From: Sphaerisporangium rufum
GTDB taxonomy: Bacteria > Actinomycetota > Actinomycetes > Streptosporangiales > Streptosporangiaceae
Assembly: GCF_016863395.1 (NCBI RefSeq)
Contig: NZ_BOOU01000055.1
Location: forward strand, 1-64,000
Length of the DNA: 64,000 bases
Direction of reading: 5' to 3'
In this document: positions 56,774 to 64,000 of the stretch, in pieces
Layout of the letters: every line of letters starts with the position of its first letter
Numbering within the stretch: the first letter of the stretch is position 1
Program-made: the position numbers and the translations under genes
Notes under the pieces: model-generated
The model's input: the letters and a program-made list of their open reading frames with translations, nothing else
What the model was told of the DNA's origin: nothing
Database searches by the model: none

Positions 56774-58615
56774 TCAGTCCCGGTACAGCTCCTCGATGAC
56801 CTCGGCGTACCGGGCGTGGATGACCCGCCGCTTGAGCTTCAGGCTCGGGGTGAGCTCCTCGGTCTCGGCGGTCCACTCCACCGGCAGCAGCCGCCAGCGC
56901 TTGACCTGCTGCACCCGGGCGAGCCGCGCGTTGGCGGCGGCCACCGCGGCCTCGACCTCCTTCAGGACGTCCGGGTGCCCGGCCAGCTCGGCCTGGGTGG
57001 CCGCCTCGATGCCGCGGCCGCGCGCCCACACCGGCGCGAGCTCGCCGTCCAGGGTGAGGATGGCGACCACGTAGGGCCGCCCGTCGCCGTAGGCGAGGGC
57101 CTGCCCGATGAGCGGGTGCTCCTTGAGGAGGTTCTCGGTGTTGGCCGGCGAGATGTTCTCGCCGCCCGCGGTGATGATCAGCTCCTTCTTGCGGTCCAGG
57201 ATGCTGACGAACCCGTCCTCGTCCACCGAGCCGACGTCCCCGGTGCGCAGCCAGCCGTCGGAGTCGAACAGTTCGGCGGTCGCCTCCGGCCGGTTCAGGT
57301 AACCCGCGGTGTTGGCCGGGCTGCGGGTGAGGATCTCGCCGTCGGGTTCGATCCGGACCTCCACCCCCGGGCCGGGGCGCCCCACGGTGCCGAGCTTGTA
57401 GGCGGTGATGGCGTTGGCGGTGAACGCCCCGCTGGTCTCGGTCATGCCGTACACGTCGAGCACCTTCAGCCCGAGGCCGGCGAAGAACCGCTGGACCTCG
57501 GCGGGCATCGGCGCGGCGGCGGTGCCGAGCCAGCCGGCGTTGTCGAAACCGATCATCGACCGGATGATCGACAGCAGCGCGGCGTCGGCCTGCTCGTAGG
57601 CCGCGGTGACCTCCGGGCCGGGCGTGCGGCCGTGCTGGCCGGCCTCCACGTAGGCGAGGCCGGCCGCCATCGCCTCCCGGACGGCGCGCTGCTGCTCCTC
57701 CGGCTGCCCGGCCAGCAGGGCCTGCAGCTTGGCCATCATCTTCTCCCACACCCGCGGCACGCCGAAGAACAGCACCGGCTTCACCCGGCCGAGCACCGCG
57801 CCGAGCTCGGCCGGGTCGGTGCAGAAGTGGATGTGCGACACCTTGAACAGCGGCAGGTAGAGGCTGAGCACCCGCTCGGCGATGTGGGCGTAGGTGAGGT
57901 AGGAGATCTGCGCGCCCTGGGCGGGCAGCGCGGTCATCCGGTCGGTGGCCACCACCTCGTAGAAGATGTTGGCGTGGGTCAGCGGGACGCCCTTGGGGTT
58001 GCCGGTGGTGCCCGAGGTGTACAGCACGCTGAGCACGTCGGCGGAGGTGACCGCCGCGGCGCGCGCCTCGGCGGCCTCGGGGGCGGCGGCCAGCTCGCGC
58101 TCGCCGAGCGCCAGGAAGTCCGCCCAGCTCATGAACAGGTCACCGTCCGGCACGTCCGCCAGCATGATGATCTTACGGAGCCCCGGCAGCCGGTCCAGCA
58201 CCGGCCGCCAGCGGGCCAGCTCGGCGGCGCCGCCGAGTACGGCGATCCGGGCGCCGACGTCCTGCGCGACGAAGGCGACCTGCTCGGGGGCGAAGGTGGC
58301 GTAGATCGAGCAGGAGACCCCGCCGGCGTGCACGGCGCCGAGGTCGGCGAGCACGTGCTCGCTGCGGTTGACCATCATGAGCGCGACCGCCTCGCCGGGG
58401 GCCAGGCCGAGCGCGGTCAGGCCGGCGGCGATGGCGAGCACCCGCTCGCGGGCCTGGCCGTAGGTCAGCGTGGTCCAGCCGTCCCCGGCCGGGTCGGAGT
58501 AGGCGGGCGCGTCGGGGAAGCGCTCGGCCGTCACCCGTAGCTGCTCGCAGATGGTGCGACCGGCGATCTCCCGCTCGATCTCGGAACGTTCCGCGATTAC
58601 TCCGGGTCCGCCCAT
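56774..58615 (-). CDS. Long-chain acyl-CoA synthetase (AMP-binding)
   Basis: The 613-residue adenylate-forming ligase has the P-loop YTSGTTGNPKGVPLTH, YGMTETSGAF, GWLRTGDVGSVDEDGFVSILDRKKELIITAGGENISP and the C-terminal SLKLKRRVIHARYAEVIEELY, all as in FadD15-type enzymes. It activates fatty acids with ATP and CoA. ATG 58615 follows GGGAGG by about seven bases. Confidence 0.92.
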   Translation of the reverse strand: MGGPGVIAERSEIEREIAGRTICEQLRVTAERFPDAPAYSDPAGDGWTTLTYGQARERVLAIAAGLTALGLAPGEAVALMMVNRSEHVLADLGAVHAGGVSCSIYATFAPEQVAFVAQDVGARIAVLGGAAELARWRPVLDRLPGLRKIIMLADVPDGDLFMSWADFLALGERELAAAPEAAEARAAAVTSADVLSVLYTSGTTGNPKGVPLTHANIFYEVVATDRMTALPAQGAQISYLTYAHIAERVLSLYLPLFKVSHIHFCTDPAELGAVLGRVKPVLFFGVPRVWEKMMAKLQALLAGQPEEQQRAVREAMAAGLAYVEAGQHGRTPGPEVTAAYEQADAALLSIIRSMIGFDNAGWLGTAAAPMPAEVQRFFAGLGLKVLDVYGMTETSGAFTANAITAYKLGTVGRPGPGVEVRIEPDGEILTRSPANTAGYLNRPEATAELFDSDGWLRTGDVGSVDEDGFVSILDRKKELIITAGGENISPANTENLLKEHPLIGQALAYGDGRPYVVAILTLDGELAPVWARGRGIEAATQAELAGHPDVLKEVEAAVAAANARLARVQQVKRWRLLPVEWTAETEELTPSLKLKRRVIHARYAEVIEELYRD

Positions 58616-58902
58616 GTCCTGCCTCCCTGGAAATTCCGCCGAGTGGCCTGCATCGCACCACAACGCGCCGATACCGGACAAGTCCCAGGAGGTGGCGATC
58701 CGGCCACGAATATCGCGTCCCACCGCGGCCTCGCCACCACCGGACATGACATAGAGTGAGTGATCCGTCGCGGCGCGTTCAGCCATTTGGTCAAATGCCA
58801 CTTTTTCGGATATCAACCACAAAACACGGCATCTTCTCGTCACGCGCCGGCCGGCGGGGGCCGCCGGCGCGTGCACGGCCATCGGGACGGGGGCGTACCC
58901 GC

Positions 58903-60414
58903 ATGACCACCACGACCGGATCCGCGGCACCGGAGAGAAAGATCTTCGGGCATCCGCGCGGCCTGCTCACGCTGTTCGGCACCGAGATGTGGGAGCGGTT
59001 CAGCTTCTACGGGCTGCGCGCGATCCTGTTCTTCTTCCTCACCGCCGGCGCGGCGAGCGGCGGGCTCGGCCTGCCCAAGGCCACCGCCACCGCGGTCGTC
59101 GGGGTGTACGGGGCGCTGGTCTACCTGGTGGCGCTGCCCGGCGGGTGGATCGCCGACCGCATCCTCGGCGCCCGCCGAGCGGTGCTGGCCGGCGGCGTCA
59201 TCATCATGGCCGGGCACATCAGCATGGCCGTCCCGGTGACCGGGGCGGCGACGATCTGGCTCGGCCTCGGGCTGATCGTGACCGGCACCGGCCTGCTCAA
59301 GCCCAACATCGCCGGCATGGTCGGCCGGCTGTACCCGCCGGACGACAACGCCCGGCGCGACGCCGGGTTCTCCTTCTTCTACCTCGGCATCAACCTCGGC
59401 GCGTTCATCGCCCCCTACGTGGTCGGCGAGCTGGCCAAGGGCGACCGGTGGCACCTGGGGTTCGGCGCGGCGGCGGTCGGCATGGCGCTCGGGCTGACCC
59501 AGTACGTGCTGGGCGGCCGGCACCTGCGCGGCGCCGGCACCGCCCCGGGACACCGCCTGACGCCGGCCGAACGGCGGCGGCTGCTGCTCGTCGCCGGGAC
59601 CGCCGTCCCGGCGGCCGCGCTGGCCATGGCGCTGTGGGCGGCGAGCGGCACGCTCACCGTGGACCGCTTCACCGTCGCGCTCACCGTGCTGATCCTGATC
59701 GTGCCGGTCGCCTACTTCGCCTACATCCTGCTCGGCGCGCACGGGCTGACCACCGGCGAGCGCTCCCGGATGAAGGCCTACATCTGGCTGTTCGCCGCGG
59801 CGGCGATCTTCTGGATGATCTACGACCTGGCACCCACCGTGCTGAACGACTTCGCCGCCACCAGCACCGACCTGACGGTGTTCGGACACCGGATCACCGC
59901 CGCCGCCACCCAGTCGATCAACCCGCTGCTGATCATGTTGCTCGTCCCGGTCTTCGCGGTGCTGTGGGTGAGGCTCGGCGACCGGGTGGGCGCCGCGCAC
60001 AAGTTCTCCTTCGGCCTGTTCATGAACGGAGCCAGCTTCGCGCTGATGGCGCTGGTGGCGAGCATGGCCCAGGCCGGGAAGGTGTCGGTGTGGTGGCTGG
60101 CCCTGGTCTACCTGGTGCAGGTGTTCGGCGAGCTGGCGCTCAGCCCGGTGGGCCTGTCGGTCACCGTCGAACTGGCGCCGCGGGCCTTCCAGAGCCAGAT
60201 GCTCGGCGTGTGGTACCTGTCCTTCGCGGTGGGGGACGCGGTGGGCGGCCAGACCGCGCGCCTGCTCACCTACCTGTCCCGCCCCGCCTACTTCCTCACC
60301 CTGGCCGCCATCGCCGTCGCCGCGTCCCTGGTGCTGCTCGTCTTCGCCCGGCGGCTGCGCGTTCTGATGGGCGAGATCCGGCCGCCCGCGCCGGCGGTCA
60401 CAGGGTCGGGATGA
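58903..60414 (+). CDS. POT family peptide MFS transporter
   Basis: The 503-residue transporter has about 14 hydrophobic helices and the POT signatures GTEMWERFSFYGLRAILFFFL (ExxERFxYY-type proton motif), GGWIADRILGAR, and FSFFYLGINLGAFIAPYVVGEL. It imports di- and tripeptides with protons. The 3-prime end overlaps the convergent yczR-like gene by 17 bases. The start is ATG 58903. Confidence 0.93.
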   Translation: MTTTTGSAAPERKIFGHPRGLLTLFGTEMWERFSFYGLRAILFFFLTAGAASGGLGLPKATATAVVGVYGALVYLVALPGGWIADRILGARRAVLAGGVIIMAGHISMAVPVTGAATIWLGLGLIVTGTGLLKPNIAGMVGRLYPPDDNARRDAGFSFFYLGINLGAFIAPYVVGELAKGDRWHLGFGAAAVGMALGLTQYVLGGRHLRGAGTAPGHRLTPAERRRLLLVAGTAVPAAALAMALWAASGTLTVDRFTVALTVLILIVPVAYFAYILLGAHGLTTGERSRMKAYIWLFAAAAIFWMIYDLAPTVLNDFAATSTDLTVFGHRITAAATQSINPLLIMLLVPVFAVLWVRLGDRVGAAHKFSFGLFMNGASFALMALVASMAQAGKVSVWWLALVYLVQVFGELALSPVGLSVTVELAPRAFQSQMLGVWYLSFAVGDAVGGQTARLLTYLSRPAYFLTLAAIAVAASLVLLVFARRLRVLMGEIRPPAPAVTGSG

Positions 60415-61837
60415 GCGGCGGGCGCGGCGGCCGCCCGGCCGGGCCGGCGCCGGCCGCCCGGGCGGCGGCCAGCCGCCGGACCGCGTCGGTCACCACGGCG
60501 GGCGGCAGGGTGAACGGCAGCCGCAGGTAACGCTCCAGGGTGCCGTCCACGCCGAACCACGGGCCCGCCGCCAGCCGCACGCCCTGGGCCGCCGCCGTCT
60601 CGGCCAGCGGGGTGGCCGCCGGCGAGTCCAGCCGCACCCACAGGAAGCCGCCGCCGGCGGGCACGGTGAACCGCCAGTCGGGCAGCTCGGCGCGCAGCGC
60701 CGCGACCAGGGCGTCCCGGGAGGCGGTGAAGTCGCGGCGGCGCTCGGCCCGGGTCTCCTCGATCCGGTCGAACAGCCGGGCCACCACCAGCTGCTCCAGC
60801 AGCGGGGCGGCGATGTCCACCGACGCGCGCAGCAGGGCCAGCCGGCGGACCAGCGCGCCGGTGCCGCGGATCCAGCCGATCCGCAGCCCGCCCCACCACA
60901 GCTTGGACGCCGACCCGATACTGATCACCCGGCCGTCGGTGTCGTGGGCGGCCATCGGCGCGACCGGCGGTCCGGCGTCCAGCGCCAGCTCCGCCCAGCT
61001 CTCGTCCACCACCAGCGTGGTGTCGTACCGCCGGGCCGCGGCCACCAGCGCGGCGCGGTCGGCACCGGACATCAGCAGCCCGGTGGGGTTGTGGAAGTCG
61101 GGGATCAGGTAGGCGAGGCGGGCGGCGGACTGGCGGAGGGCCCCGGTCAGCAGGTCCAGGTGCCAGCCGCTGTCGGGCACCCCGGCCGGCACCAGGCGCA
61201 CGCCACGCGTGCGGGCCGCGTCCAGCGCGTGCGGATAGGTCGGCGACTCCACCACCACCGGGTCCCCCGGCCCGGCCAGCAGCGTCATGACCAGGTGGAT
61301 CGCGTGCTGGGCGCCCGCGGTGACCAGGATCTGCTCCGGTCGGGTGGCCACCCCGCGGGCGGTGTAGCGGGCGGCGATCGCGGCCCGCAGCGGCGCCAGC
61401 CCCACCGGGTCGTAGCCGGTGCCGAGCCCGTGGCACGGCAGGTCGGTCGCCGCCGCCGCGACCGCGTCCGGCAGCAGCGCGGTGGCGGCCGGCGCCGCGC
61501 AGTGCAGCGGCAGCAGCCCGTCGCCGTCGGCGGCCAGCCAGGGGTTCTCCACGCCCAGCGAGCCGGGCCCGGGCAGCGCCGTCCAGCTGCCCGACCCCTG
61601 GCGGCTGTCCAGGTAGCCCTGGGCGCGCAGCCGGTCGTAGGCGGCGGTCACGGTGGTGCGGCTCACCCCGAGGGCGGCCGCCAGGTGGCGTTCGGCGGGC
61701 ATCCGCACCCGGACCGACAGCCGGCCGTCCAGGATCAGCGCGCGCACCGCCTCGGCGAGCGCCCGGTAGTAGGGCCGGGCACCCGCCGGGACGCCGACCA
61801 GCCGGGCCAGCTGGGGCGCGCTCAGATAACGGTCCAT
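60398..61837 (-). CDS. yczR: MocR/YczR-type GntR-aminotransferase fusion regulator
   Basis: The 479-residue protein has a GntR winged helix (residues about 20-80: RMPAERHLAAALGVSRTTVTAAYDRLRAQGYL) fused to a class I aminotransferase-like domain. The PLP-lysine region is SIGSASKLWWGGLRIGWI; the substrate-side NPTG is in DFHNPTGLL. MocR regulators bind PLP without catalysing transamination. The divergent neighbour is a YczE-like membrane protein, which defines the YczR subgroup. ATG 61837 is used; GTG 61846 is in frame. Confidence 0.9.
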   Translation of the reverse strand: MDRYLSAPQLARLVGVPAGARPYYRALAEAVRALILDGRLSVRVRMPAERHLAAALGVSRTTVTAAYDRLRAQGYLDSRQGSGSWTALPGPGSLGVENPWLAADGDGLLPLHCAAPAATALLPDAVAAAATDLPCHGLGTGYDPVGLAPLRAAIAARYTARGVATRPEQILVTAGAQHAIHLVMTLLAGPGDPVVVESPTYPHALDAARTRGVRLVPAGVPDSGWHLDLLTGALRQSAARLAYLIPDFHNPTGLLMSGADRAALVAAARRYDTTLVVDESWAELALDAGPPVAPMAAHDTDGRVISIGSASKLWWGGLRIGWIRGTGALVRRLALLRASVDIAAPLLEQLVVARLFDRIEETRAERRRDFTASRDALVAALRAELPDWRFTVPAGGGFLWVRLDSPAATPLAETAAAQGVRLAAGPWFGVDGTLERYLRLPFTLPPAVVTDAVRRLAAARAAGAGPAGRPPRPPLIPTL

Positions 61838-61854
61838 CAAGGCCACTTTCCCTT

Positions 61855-61879
61855 ATTGGCCCTTTATCGGCAAGCCAAT
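61855..61879. promoter_or_regulatory. Operator-like inverted repeat between yczR and yczE
   Basis: ATTGGC (61855-61860) and GCCAAT (61874-61879) are perfect inverted arms 13 bases apart in the 64-base divergent spacer, flanked by an A/T-rich stretch. It is the natural binding site for the YczR regulator; PLP-binding MocR proteins use paired short repeats. Binding is inferred. Confidence 0.55.
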
Positions 61880-61901
61880 GGCCGGAAAGATGAGGGCCAT
61901 T

Positions 61902-62507
61902 ATGAGCGAACTCTCCCTCCCCGACCTCGGCTCGTTCCCTGGCCGGCTGGCCCGGCTGTACGCCGGGCTGGCCCTGTACGGGGCCGGCATCGGCCTGCAG
62001 GTGGAGTCCCGGCTGGGCAACGACCCCTGGGACGTCTTCCACCAGGGCCTCGCGGTGCGGACCGGCTGGTCGATCGGCACCTGGATCATCCTGGTCGGCG
62101 CCGCGGTGATGCTGTTCTGGATCCCGCTGCGCCAGCGTCCCGGGATCGGGACGATCTCCAACATCGTGCTGCTCGGCCTGTTCGCCGACGCGACGATCTG
62201 GCTGGCCCCCACCCCGGCGAACCTGGCCGTCCGCTGGGTCTACCTGCTGGCGGCCGTGGTGTTCGTCGCCGCCGCCACCGGGCTGTACATCGGCGCCGGC
62301 CTCGGGCCGGGGCCGCGCGACGGCCTGATGACCGGCCTGCACCGGCTCGGGCTGTCCATCCGGGCCGCCCGCACCCTGATCGAGGTCACCGTGCTGGTGG
62401 CCGGCTGGATCCTCGGCGGCACGGTGGGGGTGGGCACCGTGGTCTTCGCGCTGGCCATCGGCCCGCTGACCCAGTTCTTCATGCCGCTGATGCGCCCTAG
62501 GCCCTGA
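61902..62507 (+). CDS. yczE: YczE-like integral membrane protein
   Basis: The 201-residue protein has five hydrophobic helices and the YczE/YitT-related features LYGAGIGLQVESRLGNDPWDVFHQGL, and LYIGAGLGPGPRDGLMTGL in the middle. Its function is unknown; the divergent yczR regulator probably controls it. ATG 61902 fits best; ATG 61878 and ATG 61890 are in-frame alternatives within the operator region. Confidence 0.85.
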   Translation: MSELSLPDLGSFPGRLARLYAGLALYGAGIGLQVESRLGNDPWDVFHQGLAVRTGWSIGTWIILVGAAVMLFWIPLRQRPGIGTISNIVLLGLFADATIWLAPTPANLAVRWVYLLAAVVFVAAATGLYIGAGLGPGPRDGLMTGLHRLGLSIRAARTLIEVTVLVAGWILGGTVGVGTVVFALAIGPLTQFFMPLMRPRP

Positions 62508-62549
62508 CCTGCGCCGACGTGCGGCGGCATAACCGGCTAGCGTACGGGC

Positions 62550-64000
62550 ATGCGGATCGAGGACTACGCCATGATCGGCGACATGCAGTCGGCCGCCCTC
62601 GTCGGGCGGGACGGTTCGATCGACTGGCTGTGCCTGCCCCGTTTCGACTCCCCCGCCTGCTTCGCCGCCCTGCTCGGCGACGAGCGCAACGGCAGCTGGT
62701 GGATCGGTCCGGCCGGCCCCGACCGCCGGCTCAGCACCCGGCGCCGCTACCGGGGGGACACGCTGATCCTGGAGACCGAGTGGGACACCGAGGACGGCAC
62801 GGTCCGGGTGACCGACTTCATGCCGCCCCGGCAGGCCAACCCCGACCTGGTCCGCATCGTGGAGTGCCTGGCGGGCACCGTGGAGATGGCCACCCAGGTC
62901 CGCATCCGCTTCGACTACGGCCGCATCGTGCCCTGGGTGCGGCGCACCGACGGGCTGCTGCAGGCCATCGGCGGCCCGGACTCGGCCTGGCTGATGTCAC
63001 CGGTACCGCTGCGCGGCGGCGACTACGCCCACCGGGCGACGTTCCGGATGAGCGCCGGCGACCGGCTGCCGTTCGTGTTCACCTGGCACCCCTCGCACTC
63101 CCCCAGCCCCGAGCCGATCCAGCCGTTCGCCGAGCTGGAGGAGACCGAGGCGATGTGGCAGGAGTGGGTGGGCCGCTGCGACCCGCACACCGAGCCGCAG
63201 TGGCGGGACGCCGTCGTCCGGTCGCTGATCACCCTCAAGGCCCTGACGTACGCGCCGACCGGGGGCATCGTGGCCGCGCCCACCACCTCGCTGCCGGAGG
63301 ACCTCGGCGGGGTCCGCAACTGGGACTATCGCTACTGCTGGCTGCGCGACGCCACCATGACGCTGGACGCGCTGCTGTGCGCGGGGTATGTGGACGAGGC
63401 CCGCGACTGGCGCGAGTGGCTGCTGCGCGCGATCGCCGGCCGGCCGCAGGACCTGCAGATCATGTACGGGGTCGCCGGCGAGCGGCGGCTTCCGGAGCTG
63501 GAGCTGCCGTGGCTGGAGGGGTACGAGGAGTCCCGGCCGGTGCGCATCGGCAACGCCGCGGTCGACCAGTTCCAGCTGGACATCTACGGCGAGGTCACCA
63601 ACTGCCTGTTCGTCTCCCGGGCCTCGGGGCTGGCCGCCCTGTCGCGTACCTGGGCCATCCAGCGGTCGCTGATGGACTTCCTGGAGTCGCACTGGGACGA
63701 GCCGGACGAGGGGATCTGGGAGGTGCGCGGCCCTCGCCGGCACTTCGTGCACTCCAAGGTCATGGCCTGGGTGGCCGCCGACCGGGTGATCCGCCAGGTG
63801 TCGCACTTCGGGCAGAGCGGCCCGGTGGACCGGTGGCGGGCGCTGCGCGACCGCATCCACGCCGAGGTGCTGGAGAAGGGCTACGACCCGGTCCGCGAGA
63901 CCTTCACCCAGTCCTACGGCTCGCGCGAGCTGGACGCCGCGCTGCTGCTCATCCCGCAGACCGGCTTCCTGCCGCCGCGCGACCCGCGGGTGGTCGGCAC
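62550..64000 (+). CDS. Glycoside hydrolase family 15 protein (trehalase/glucoamylase-like), 3-prime part beyond window
   Basis: From ATG 62550 the frame stays open to the window end (483 residues seen). It begins RIEDYAMIGDMQSAALVGRDGSIDWLCLPRFDSPACFAAL, the classical N-terminus of bacterial GH15 enzymes. The (alpha/alpha)6 barrel starts with GGVRNWDYRYCWLRDATMTLDALL, including the RxWDYRYCWLRDA substrate-binding motif. Some actinobacterial members are trehalases, others glucoamylases; the sequence seen does not separate them. The second catalytic Glu lies beyond the window. Confidence 0.9.
   Translation, partial: MRIEDYAMIGDMQSAALVGRDGSIDWLCLPRFDSPACFAALLGDERNGSWWIGPAGPDRRLSTRRRYRGDTLILETEWDTEDGTVRVTDFMPPRQANPDLVRIVECLAGTVEMATQVRIRFDYGRIVPWVRRTDGLLQAIGGPDSAWLMSPVPLRGGDYAHRATFRMSAGDRLPFVFTWHPSHSPSPEPIQPFAELEETEAMWQEWVGRCDPHTEPQWRDAVVRSLITLKALTYAPTGGIVAAPTTSLPEDLGGVRNWDYRYCWLRDATMTLDALLCAGYVDEARDWREWLLRAIAGRPQDLQIMYGVAGERRLPELELPWLEGYEESRPVRIGNAAVDQFQLDIYGEVTNCLFVSRASGLAALSRTWAIQRSLMDFLESHWDEPDEGIWEVRGPRRHFVHSKVMAWVAADRVIRQVSHFGQSGPVDRWRALRDRIHAEVLEKGYDPVRETFTQSYGSRELDAALLLIPQTGFLPPRDPRVVG

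Overview
The window is very GC-rich chromosomal DNA from an actinomycete. Actinobacterial markers include MshC (mycothiol), the actinobacterial integration host factor mIHF, DUF3090 and SCO1664-family genes, NnaR, GvpY/GvpZ-type gas vesicle genes, and a DUF5753/DUF397 locus. Gene content fits a Streptomyces-like or Thermomonosporaceae/Streptosporangiales-like organism; the exact genus cannot be read from the sequence. Most of the window is ordinary, densely packed chromosome. The exception is about 47.2-51.0 kb, which has lower GC, gene fragments and hypothetical genes, and looks like an accessory patch.

Layout. 0-2 kb: the start of metH on the minus strand, a divergent PAC2-family gene, and a TetR-like ligand domain with no DNA-binding head. 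2-11.3 kb: nitrate assimilation on the minus strand (narK; then nasA, an FAD/BFD electron-transfer flavoprotein, nirB, nirD and nnaR), with two GlnR-box-like arrays upstream of nasA and narK. 11.4-18.3 kb: a peptide deformylase, then a ten-gene gas vesicle cluster, gvpYZAFGOJLSK. 18.4-25.5 kb: mshC, a transmembrane Ser/Thr kinase, an NRDE protein, the SCO1664/DUF3090/histidine-phosphatase group and uppP. 25.5-32.6 kb: an aldo-keto reductase, a secreted anchored protein, fabG-fabI (mabA-inhA type), tldD-tldE and dodecin. 33.0 kb: a striking three-hairpin RNA with C-rich loops (6C/B11-like). 33.2-35.1 kb: moaA, mobA and DUF6457, which supply the molybdenum cofactor that NasA needs. 35.1-38.8 kb: an ehuBCDA ectoine/hydroxyectoine uptake operon behind a structured leader. 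38.9-43.7 kb: an SMP-30 lactonase, a secreted protein and an srsABC-like phenolic-lipid operon (type III PKS, methyltransferase, flavoprotein). 43.9-47.1 kb: a DEAD-box helicase, a Nudix hydrolase and a small secreted protein.

47.2-51 kb: the accessory patch. It holds a decayed DUF5753 regulator translationally coupled to DUF397, a short truncated copy of the start of the SRPBCC gene found 3.4 kb away, and a two-TM protein ending in a ParB-like motif. 51-64 kb: TspO, an SRPBCC protein, an M14 carboxypeptidase, mihF, two tandem secreted paralogues, a long-chain acyl-CoA ligase, a POT peptide transporter, a divergent YczR (MocR)/YczE pair with an operator-like repeat, and the start of a GH15 glucanase that runs off the window.

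How the parts connect. Nitrate import, two-step reduction to ammonium, NnaR/GlnR control and molybdenum-cofactor synthesis form one functional theme. Gas vesicles, ectoine uptake and the phenolic-lipid operon are plausible stress or envelope functions. Translation is coupled through ATGA/GTGA overlaps in nas-nir, gvp, tld, ehu, srs and DUF3090-SCO1664. The strongest candidates for something undescribed are the three-hairpin C-loop RNA at 33.03-33.16 kb and the membrane-bound ParB-like protein in the accessory patch.
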